26,629 bases of DNA from Geminicoccus sp036263595. Lineage in GTDB: Bacteria; Pseudomonadota; Alphaproteobacteria; Geminicoccales; Geminicoccaceae. The stretch's first letter is position 1. The number at the start of each line of letters is the position of its first letter. The stretch spans positions 1 through 26,629 of the forward strand of contig NZ_DATAGQ010000002.1 of NCBI RefSeq assembly GCF_036263595.1, in the 5' to 3' direction. Under the pieces are notes generated by a model, which worked only from the letters and a program-made list of their open reading frames with translations, did not search any database and was not told the origin of the DNA. Shown here piece by piece: positions 8,365 to 14,495 of this stretch. Position numbers and translations under genes: made by a program.

Positions 8365-9777
8365 ATGTGGCGTCCGCCGTTCCTGATCCTGTGTCTCGTC
8401 ATCCTGTTCGCCGCCCCGGCCGCCGCGGAAGCTCCCCTGGCCGATGCCGTGCACGGCTTCGACGGAGCGCACCTGCCGGTATGGTGGGCGGTGCCGTTCA
8501 GCGGCCTGCTCCTGTCGATCGCCTTGTTGCCGCTCGTAGCGCCCTCGTTGTGGCATCACCATTACGGCAAGGTGGCCTTGGGATGGGCCGTCCTGATCAT
8601 CCTGCCCTCCCTGGCCCATCTGGGCCTGGCCGGCACGGTGCAGGAACTGGTTCATGTGGGCGTGCTGGAGTACCTGCCCTTCATCCTCCTGCTGCTGGCC
8701 CTGTTCACGGTGGCGGGCGGGCTGCGGCTGGACGGGTTCTTCGACGGGACGCCCCGCTCCAACCTGACGGCGCTCACGGTCGGGACCGGGCTTGCGAGCA
8801 TCACCGGGACGACCGGCGCCGCCATGCTGCTGATCCGCCCGCTGATCCGGGCCAATGCCTGGCGGAGCCGCCGCGTCCACACGATGGTGTTCTTCATCTT
8901 CCTGGTTGCCAATATCGGCGGCTCGCTGACCCCCCTGGGCGACCCGCCGCTGTTTTTGGGCTTCCTGAAGGGCGTTCCCTTCTTCTGGCCGACCGTGCAC
9001 CTGCTGGCGCCGATGCTGGTGGCGGGTGCGGTGCTGCTGGCCGCCTACTTCCTGGTCGACCTGCGCCTGGCGGCCGGGGACGGACCGGCGCCGGCCCGGC
9101 CGCCGAAGCTGCTGGAGGGAAGCGTCAACTTCATCTTTCTCGGAGCGATCATGGGCGCCGTGCTGGTCAGCGGCATCTGGCAGGGCCCGGTGGTCCTGTC
9201 CCTGCCTGGCGCCGAGGTCACCGCGCAGGCGCTGATGCGCGATGGCACGCTCGTGCTGATCACCATCCTCTCGCTGCTGCTCACGCCCAGGAGTGCCAGG
9301 GCCGCCAACGAGTTCACCTGGGGCCCGATCCTGGAGGTCGCCAAACTGTTCGCGGCGATCTTCGTCACCATCGTCCCGGTGCTGGCCATGCTGAAGGCCG
9401 GGCTGGACGGCCCGTTCGCGCCGATCGTGCAAGCCGTGGCCGATCGGAACGGGGCGCCCGTGCCAAGTGCCTATTTCTGGGCAACCGGCATCCTGAGCTC
9501 ATTCCTGGACAACGCGCCCACCTATCTCGTGTTCTTCAACCTGGCCGGCGGCGATCCCATCGTGCTGACCACGACGCTGGTCAGCACGCTCGCGGCGATC
9601 TCGGCTGGTGCCGTGTTCATGGGTGCGAACACCTATATCGGCAACGCGCCCAACTTCATGGTTCGTGCGATCGCCGAGGAGATGGGCATCCGCATGCCCA
9701 GCTTCTTCGGCTATCTCGTCTGGTCCTGCGGCATCCTGCTGCCGGTCTTCGTGCTGCTCACCCTGATCTTCTTCTAG
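8365..9777 (+). CDS. Sodium:proton antiporter / CitMHS-like membrane transporter
   Basis: The 470-residue polytopic inner-membrane protein starts at the ATG that opens a signal-like hydrophobic helix (MWRPPFLILCLVILFAAP, cut at AAAEA). About a dozen hydrophobic segments follow. Its conserved blocks are ASITGTTGAAMLLIRPLI, NIGGSLTPLGDPPLFLGFL, SSFLDNAPTYLVFFNLAGG and GANTYIGNAPNFMVRAIAEE. They match the ion-transporter superfamily members often annotated as sodium:proton antiporter or CitMHS_2. Duplicated Asn/Asp-Pro re-entrant motifs of this kind normally line the ion path. The transported ion is inferred, not shown. Two small membrane genes follow in the same direction. Confidence 0.82.
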   Translation: MWRPPFLILCLVILFAAPAAAEAPLADAVHGFDGAHLPVWWAVPFSGLLLSIALLPLVAPSLWHHHYGKVALGWAVLIILPSLAHLGLAGTVQELVHVGVLEYLPFILLLLALFTVAGGLRLDGFFDGTPRSNLTALTVGTGLASITGTTGAAMLLIRPLIRANAWRSRRVHTMVFFIFLVANIGGSLTPLGDPPLFLGFLKGVPFFWPTVHLLAPMLVAGAVLLAAYFLVDLRLAAGDGPAPARPPKLLEGSVNFIFLGAIMGAVLVSGIWQGPVVLSLPGAEVTAQALMRDGTLVLITILSLLLTPRSARAANEFTWGPILEVAKLFAAIFVTIVPVLAMLKAGLDGPFAPIVQAVADRNGAPVPSAYFWATGILSSFLDNAPTYLVFFNLAGGDPIVLTTTLVSTLAAISAGAVFMGANTYIGNAPNFMVRAIAEEMGIRMPSFFGYLVWSCGILLPVFVLLTLIFF

Positions 9778-9879
9778 CCGGCCACCGGTGCGCAGGCTGA
9801 CCGGCAAGGTCGCAGACGAGATCGAGGGCCTGCCCGATCATGGTCCGCGCCCTCCTGGTCCTGGCTCCAGGCCGCGATC

Positions 9880-10208
9880 GTGACGATCTCCGCCCTCATC
9901 TCGCTCGAGCGCTCCGGCCTGGCCCCGCTGGGTGTCCTCCTCCAGGGTACCATGATCATCGTCGGCTTGGGGGCGCTCACGCTGGCCCTTGCCGGTCCCA
10001 GGCTGATGGCCCTGGGCGCCATGTTGCGTCTGACCGGATCGATCCTGCTTGCCGGCGTGGGAGGGCGTTGCGTTCGACAGGGAAGTTCGCGGCAGTCCCT
10101 GTGCTCTATCTCGCCTGCAAGGTCGGTGAGGCGGCGCTCGCCACGGCAGTAGCGGTGGCGGTGGCCGCGATGCTCATGGCCTGGGGCCGCATCGGTTACG
10201 GCCAGTGA
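9880..10208 (+). pseudogene. Small membrane protein gene with an apparent frameshift (first of a pair)
   Basis: From GTG 9880 the frame encodes hydrophobic segments (MIIVGLGALTLALAG, MLRLTGSILLAGVGG) and then turns into Arg/Ser-rich nonsense. Shifting by one base near GTGGGAGGGCG (about 10060-10070) restores a membrane-like sequence: FAAVPVLYLACKVGEAAL, then ATAVAVAVAAMLMAWG, with a TGA at 10206-10208. This is what loss of a single base from a G-rich tract would produce. Joined, the product would be about 110 residues with three membrane spans. The stop codon overlaps a GTG start in a GTGA junction. I do not recognise the family. It is either a recent pseudogene or a sequencing error. Confidence 0.45.
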
Positions 10209-10518
10209 AGGTGCGGGAGCGACCTGTGGGTGCGCCCACTGGCGTTGCGGTGGGTGTGGCCCTGGGGCTTTTGATCCCCCATGAAGCCCTCGGCTACGGT
10301 CTGGCTGCACTGGGGATGCTTTTGACGCTGGTGGCGCTTGGGCGCTTTGGGCTCACCCTTGGCATACGATGCATGTTCGTCGCGCTGGCCGGGCAGGCAT
10401 CGCGATCGCATCCGAACGGGTCGTCGATCCCATTGCCGGCGGGTTGATCGGCATCCTGGTCGTACTGGCGCTCTACGCAGTCCCCGGCAGCATCCGTCAT
10501 CCTGTCACAACCGATTGA
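10205..10518 (+). pseudogene. Small membrane protein gene with an apparent frameshift (second of a pair)
   Basis: The start GTG 10205 overlaps the preceding stop by four bases. The frame gives GVAVGVALGLLIPHEALGYG and a second span, then breaks near CTGGCCGGGCAGGC (about 10389-10396). A one-base shift yields a credible continuation, IAIASERVVDPIAGG followed by the span LIGILVVLALYAVPG, and stops at TGA 10516-10518. The joined product would be about 105 residues with three or four spans. No family is recognised. Its end converges on the universal stress gene 24 bp away. Confidence 0.42.
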
Positions 10519-10542
10519 ACACACGGCGAGAGACCGGCCGGT

Positions 10543-11385
10543 TCAGTGCTGAGTAAGCCAGGGCATCCGGACCTTCGGCAGAAGCTGCTCGGTGGTGCCG
10601 CCCACGATCCAGTCGAGCAGGCCCTTCTCGCCAAAGCACCCAGACACGAACAGGCCCGGCTGGATCTCGTCGAGCGCCTGCATGATCTCGTCCGAGGCCT
10701 CGCCATGGCCTTCCAGCGCATGGATCCGCACCTCGTAGCCATGGCGACGGCTCAGCACTGCAGCTGGCGAGGCCATGGCGTCCGCGGCGGCCACGCCGTA
10801 GCCCACCGACAGGATCACGATCTGCCGGCCCTCAAACAGGCCCGACAGGAGGCCGGCCTGCAGGGCACGCTGCACCGCTTCGCTGCCGTCATACGCCACG
10901 GCCACCGGGCCGGGGCCGATCGGCTCCTCGCCCACGAGCAGAACCGGTCTCGCGACACGGCGAAGGATCTGCTCGATCGGCAGCACGAACCCGGTCTCGA
11001 TATCGTCCTTGGCCCTCGTGCGCAGCCTGGCGCGCGACATGACCAAGAGGTCTGCAGCCTCGCTCGCCGATGCCACGGCGTCAACCGAATCGCCCATAAG
11101 CTCGCGCACGCTGGGCTCGATGCCGGCGGCACCAAGCCGTGCCACCAGTTCCGAGCGCTCGGCCTGCAGCCGGCCGTTCAGGCGCGCCGTCAGGATCTCG
11201 TCACGGTGCTCGGCAATGCTGCCGCCACCGATGCCATGCGCTTCACCGCCATCGATGTCGCTGCGGTCGGGCGCCATGACGACATCGAGTTGCGCACCGT
11301 GCCGAAGCGCGATCTCGCAGGCACAGGCCAGGGCGACCTCGTCCGGCGTGACGCAGTCCGACGCCAGCAGGATCGAGCGCAGCAT
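10543..11385 (-). CDS. Tandem-domain universal stress protein (UspA family)
   Basis: The 280-residue protein has two Usp folds. Domain 1 spans about residues 1-152 (ILLASDCVTPDEVALA at its start, ILRRVARPVLLVGEE at its end) and domain 2 about 160-280 (PVAVAYDGSEAVQRAL). The ATP-binding signature G-2X-G-9X-G(S/T) is nearly met in domain 2 at 249-263, with Gly where Ser/Thr is usual, and is absent from domain 1. Nucleotide binding is therefore uncertain. Start ATG 11385 has GGAG nine bases upstream. It lies 29 bp downstream of a hypothetical gene on the same strand, so the two are probably one transcript. Its role (stress tolerance, respiratory or redox adaptation) is inferred from the family only. 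Confidence 0.88.
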   Translation of the reverse strand: MLRSILLASDCVTPDEVALACACEIALRHGAQLDVVMAPDRSDIDGGEAHGIGGGSIAEHRDEILTARLNGRLQAERSELVARLGAAGIEPSVRELMGDSVDAVASASEAADLLVMSRARLRTRAKDDIETGFVLPIEQILRRVARPVLLVGEEPIGPGPVAVAYDGSEAVQRALQAGLLSGLFEGRQIVILSVGYGVAAADAMASPAAVLSRRHGYEVRIHALEGHGEASDEIMQALDEIQPGLFVSGCFGEKGLLDWIVGGTTEQLLPKVRMPWLTQH

Positions 11386-11414
11386 GACAGCTTCTCCGGA
11401 TTGGTTGCCGTCGA

Positions 11415-12053
11415 TCAGCTCAAAGGCGCATCGAGCGGCGCCGAACGCTTCAGGCGCAGCCGCTGACCGCGTGGGCCGGGGCGGCCCTCGTCCGATTCCT
11501 CGGGCTCGGCGGCGGCCACCGGCTCGGGCTCGACCGCCGGCTCTTCAGGCAGAGCCTCCTCGAACACCGGCGCCGGCGGCTGGACGCCCGAATACATGGG
11601 CGGCACGGCCGGCTGGGCAGATGAAAGGGCCAGCGCCATCTCGCGGAGCCGCTCGGGCCCCACGACAGCGCGCGCCGGACGCTCCTCGGGCTCGGATGCC
11701 GCCTGGTCTTCCTGCTCCAGCTCGAGATCCCGCGCATCGGCGATCGTGAGCTTGAGCCGTGCGAACTGCTCCAGGAACTCTTCGCGTTCCCTGGGGGCAA
11801 GCCGGTCGACCTGGCGCTCGTCGATCAGCCATTGCGCCTGTTCCAGCACATGGCGAGCATGACCCAGCTGTCCCGACGGCCTGGAATTGCCCACCAGGAG
11901 TTGAGCCAGGGCCTTTGTCGTGGGTTGGAGAAGACGCAGGAGATCGCGGGCTGACCCCGGGATCCGCTGACCCTGTCCGGTGTGCGGCGCGCCCTTCCGC
12001 GGATGCGGAGCATTCTTGCCGCGCTTCTTCACGTTGCGTCGGTAGGGGAACAT
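11415..12053 (-). CDS. Hypothetical protein with basic N-terminus and acidic, Pro-rich C-terminus
   Basis: The frame is open further upstream, but ATG 12053 is chosen because AGAGGAAG lies just ahead of it, giving 212 residues. The first 35 residues are strongly basic (FPYRRNVKKRGKN, HPRKG). Residues 36-120 look helical, with hydrophobic spacing in DLLRLLQPTTKALAQLLVG and REREEFLEQFARLKLTIADA. The last 90 are low-complexity Pro/Glu/Ala ending in a basic RGQRLRLKRS patch. There is no signal peptide or membrane span. The basic ends suggest nucleic-acid or ribosome contact, but I recognise no family. It is followed by the universal stress gene. Confidence 0.7.
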   Translation of the reverse strand: MFPYRRNVKKRGKNAPHPRKGAPHTGQGQRIPGSARDLLRLLQPTTKALAQLLVGNSRPSGQLGHARHVLEQAQWLIDERQVDRLAPREREEFLEQFARLKLTIADARDLELEQEDQAASEPEERPARAVVGPERLREMALALSSAQPAVPPMYSGVQPPAPVFEEALPEEPAVEPEPVAAAEPEESDEGRPGPRGQRLRLKRSAPLDAPLS

Positions 12054-12561
12054 CTTCCTCTTCTGTTCAGTACCAGACAGCGTTTCAGGTCGTTCAGGCC
12101 AAGATGCGGCTACCTGGAGTTGTCGCAAGCTGATCAAGTGCTTGCAGTGCCATCTTCCTCGCGGCGCATCAGGACAACTGTCCGCTCTGTCGGACACTCG
12201 ATCCAATCGGCCGCTCGCGGCTACTCACCACCGATCGATGGAGACGGCGTACCTCGTCCGAAAGACCGGATCCCCTGGCTGTCGCCAACATCCCTGATGT
12301 CGACCTCAAGGGACAAGGCTTCGAGCAGCAAGGCTCGGCAATCTAATGAGACTTCGGGAGGCGTTGGGAAAGATCATAAGGGGCAATTGCGGATAATCAA
12401 GCAGTTCTGCACGGAAAACATCGATCAGGGCATGAGGATCCCTTTGGCGCAGCTGGTTCTCGTCCAGCTCGATCCCATGCCCACGATCTCGTCACAGCAT
12501 CCCGCGCGTTCCGGCACACTCGACCCTGCGGAACGGCAACATCTTCACGGGAGAGCAGCGC
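12054..12561. other. 508-bp intergenic region
   Basis: This lies between the hypothetical gene and the 3' end of ssb. Frames crossing it on either strand are Arg/Ser-rich and motif-free, and the middle (about 12340-12430) is less GC-rich than the neighbouring genes, which fits non-coding DNA. The only structure I noted is the inverted repeat at 12179-12196. No tRNA-like or terminator-like structure was evident. Confidence 0.55.
12179..12196. promoter_or_regulatory. Perfect inverted repeat, possible operator
   Basis: TGTCCG at 12179-12184 and CGGACA at 12191-12196 are perfect inverted arms around a six-base centre. The site is about 125 bp upstream of the hypothetical-usp gene pair. The 6-6-6 layout is usual for a dimeric regulator site, but no regulator is indicated and chance is possible. 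Confidence 0.3.
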
Positions 12562-13095
12562 TCAGAACGGGATGTCGTCGTCGAGGTCGGCCGGCGGCGA
12601 GGAAGGCCGGCTCCCGCTTCCGCCGGCACCACCGCCGCCACGCGGCGCGGAGCGGTCGGAGCCACCGCCCGAGCGCATCGGCGGCGTGCCGTGCTCGTCG
12701 TAGATGTCGTCCGGCGGCGCGCCGATCCGTCCGCCGCCGGCATCGCCGCCGCCCAGCAGCACGAGCTCGCCCTTGAACCGCGAGAGCACGATTTCCGTCG
12801 TGTAGCGCTTCTGGCCGGACTGATCCTGCCATTCCCGCGTCTGGATCTGGCCCTCGACATACACCGAGCGCCCCTTGGTCAGGTACTTCTCGGCCACGTC
12901 GGCCAGGTTCTCGTTCAGGATCACGACCCGATGCCACTCGGTCCGTTCCTTGCGCTCGCCGCTCTGCCGGTCCGACCAGCGCTCGGAGGTGGCGATCGAA
13001 AGATGCACGATCTTCTGGTTGTTCTGCGTGTAGCGCACCTCCGGGTCGCGCCCGAGATTGCCCATCAGAATGACCTTGTTGACGCTGCCGGCCAT
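12562..13095 (-). CDS. ssb: Single-stranded DNA-binding protein
   Basis: The 177-residue protein coats single-stranded DNA in replication, repair and recombination. An N-terminal OB fold (about residues 1-110) begins MAGSVNKVILMGNLGRDPEV and contains the WHRVVILNENLA and YVEGQIQTREWQD blocks. A Gly/Ser/Pro-rich disordered linker follows, ending in the conserved acidic partner-binding tip DLDDDIPF. ATG 13095 is preferred over the in-frame ATG at 13131: GAGGAC lies just upstream and the family begins at this Met. It is transcribed in the same direction as the astacin/ATP-grasp cassette, 65 bp below it. No clear LexA box was found ahead of it. Confidence 0.96.
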   Translation of the reverse strand: MAGSVNKVILMGNLGRDPEVRYTQNNQKIVHLSIATSERWSDRQSGERKERTEWHRVVILNENLADVAEKYLTKGRSVYVEGQIQTREWQDQSGQKRYTTEIVLSRFKGELVLLGGGDAGGGRIGAPPDDIYDEHGTPPMRSGGGSDRSAPRGGGGAGGSGSRPSSPPADLDDDIPF

Positions 13096-13119
13096 GACCG
13101 TCCTCGATTGCCTTGCTGG

Positions 13120-13143
13120 GATCGCGCACATCCTGCGCGGATC
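13120..13143 (-). promoter_or_regulatory. Hairpin between the YbaY-like gene and ssb
   Basis: GATCGCGCA at 13120-13128 pairs with TGCGCGGATC at 13134-13143 apart from one bulged G, around a five-base loop. It lies in the 65-bp gap ahead of ssb. No T tract follows in the direction of transcription, so it may be a weak or factor-aided terminator, an RNA leader structure for ssb, or chance. Confidence 0.3.
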
Positions 13144-13160
13144 GTCCCCCTCCGGCGAAC

Positions 13161-13556
13161 TTAGCGGTTCGGCCCGCCCGCGACGAGGGTTAGCGGAAGG
13201 TTCGCATGATCGGGCGCCCCGAAGGTCAGGACCGGCTGAGCCACGGTGCTGAGCAGGTCTCCCCCGCCGACCCGGCCGTCACCGTCCAGATCGACATGGG
13301 CGCGCAGGCCGTAATGGCGCCGGGCATCGACATCGGGCACCTCCACCGCAAAGTGGACGCGCCCGCCCGGCCCGACCGCCACGTCCTCGATGAGGAGCGT
13401 CCCCGCGACAGTGGACGGGGCGTCGGCGGGGCCGATCTCGCGCACCTCGACCAGCACCCGCGCGGCCTGCGCGTCCGGGGCATCCGCAGGCAGCAGCAGT
13501 TCTCCGGTCACGAGCATCGTCTCGGCCTCGTCCACCTCTTCATGCGGCACTTCCAT
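13161..13556 (-). CDS. YbaY/YscW-like beta-domain protein, third gene of the ATP-grasp cassette
   Basis: This 131-residue protein resembles the YbaY/YscW (type III secretion lipoprotein chaperone-like) domain. Visible blocks are ARVLVEVREIGPADAPSTVA near residues 32-51, VHFAVEVPDVDARRHYGLRA, and the closing VAQPVLTFGAPDHANLPLTL. Relatives known as YbaY are lipoproteins, but this one has no signal peptide or lipobox. It is either cytosolic or exported by another route. Its start lies inside the last codons of the ATP-grasp gene (17-bp overlap), implying coupled translation and a shared job. A possible role is to chaperone or bind the modified peptide. That role is inference. Confidence 0.75.
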   Translation of the reverse strand: MEVPHEEVDEAETMLVTGELLLPADAPDAQAARVLVEVREIGPADAPSTVAGTLLIEDVAVGPGGRVHFAVEVPDVDARRHYGLRAHVDLDGDGRVGGGDLLSTVAQPVLTFGAPDHANLPLTLVAGGPNR

Positions 13557-14493
13557 CCGCCATGGCCTGCAGCGTGGTGGCCACCGCCGCCGTGATGGGC
13601 AGGCCGGTCCGCTGCTCCACGAACATCCACTGCCCCGCGGGATTCACCTCGAAGAACATGTGCGTCCCGTCCGGCCTTCGGCGCAGGTCGATCGCGCCAT
13701 AGACTAGGCCCAGCCGGCTCATCAGCCGGTGGAGGGCCGCCTCGACCTCGTCCGGCAGTTCGACCGGGCGGATCTGGGCCTCTCCGATCACCATCCGCAT
13801 GTCGGCCGGGTAAGAGGTGCCGGTAGCGTCGATTTCTGCGGCGAAGACCCGGCCGCCGACGATCGTCACCCGCAGGTCCACCCCGTCGACATATTCCTGG
13901 AAGATCACCGGTGCCAGACGGACCGTGTCGAGTTTGGCCAGGTCCTCGTCGCGCACCAGCCGTGTTTCCCGCCAGCCCTGCTCGGTGGCAAGGAACGCCT
14001 TGAACACGGTCCGTCCACCGCCGCGCTCGCCAAGGAAGGCGCGGGCACTGGCGGGGTCGGTCGTGACCAGCGTATCCGGCAGGCGCAGGCCCGCCTCCCG
14101 GGCCACCGCCCATTGGAAAGGCTTGCGATGGGCGGCCTCGTCCTCCCCTGGCGGGTTCATCCATGGGCAGGCGAGCGACGACAGCACGCCGCCGATCGCC
14201 TGATGGGTCTCGCTGGCGATGAACTGCCTGGCATGCGGGTCGGTCACGGCCGGGTCGCAGCCGAACGGCCGGACCCGGCGCCACCACACGGCCTTGACCC
14301 CGTCAAGGTCGACGGGGCCGTCGCCCGTCCCCAGCATCAGCCTAAGCACCTCCCGGTCCCAGCGAAGGTCAAGCCCGTACCGGCCCGGATAGTCAGCCAG
14401 GTCGATACGCGCTACCTGCCGACCGGCTGCCTGGAGGAGTGCCACGACCGCATCGGTGTGCTCCTCGCCCGGATAGGACACGACCAAGATCAC
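13540..14493 (-). CDS. MvdC/MvdD-type ATP-grasp ligase (graspetide maturase-like)
   Basis: The 317-residue ATP-grasp enzyme resembles MvdC and MvdD, which activate Glu/Asp side chains as acyl phosphates and join them to Thr/Ser or Lys side chains in microviridins. The N-terminal pre-ATP-grasp domain begins ILVVSYPGEEHTDAVV and holds VWWRRVRPF (69-77), CPWMNPP (109-115) and RKPFQWAVAREAGL (123-136). ATP-binding parts are Lys165 in TVFKAF, Glu200 in FQEYVDG, and the Mg site Asp269, Glu282 and Asn284 in YGAIDLRR and FFEVNPAGQW. All key residues are present, so it should be active. The GTG start lies two bases after the stop of the astacin-repeat gene, so translation is tightly coupled. The likely substrate is the repeat tail of that neighbour. 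Confidence 0.92.
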   Translation of the reverse strand: MILVVSYPGEEHTDAVVALLQAAGRQVARIDLADYPGRYGLDLRWDREVLRLMLGTGDGPVDLDGVKAVWWRRVRPFGCDPAVTDPHARQFIASETHQAIGGVLSSLACPWMNPPGEDEAAHRKPFQWAVAREAGLRLPDTLVTTDPASARAFLGERGGGRTVFKAFLATEQGWRETRLVRDEDLAKLDTVRLAPVIFQEYVDGVDLRVTIVGGRVFAAEIDATGTSYPADMRMVIGEAQIRPVELPDEVEAALHRLMSRLGLVYGAIDLRRRPDGTHMFFEVNPAGQWMFVEQRTGLPITAAVATTLQAMADGSAA

Positions 14494-14495
14494 GT

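Noticed and set aside
10533..10542. ACCGGCCGGT palindrome next to the universal stress gene stop
   Set aside because: It is only ten bases without a loop, expected by chance in GC-rich DNA, and no T tract follows.
13155..13175. GAAC-N6-GTTC inverted sequence as a LexA box for ssb
   Set aside because: Neither the spacing nor the orientation fits the alphaproteobacterial GTTC-N7-GTTC box, and it overlaps the end of the YbaY-like gene.
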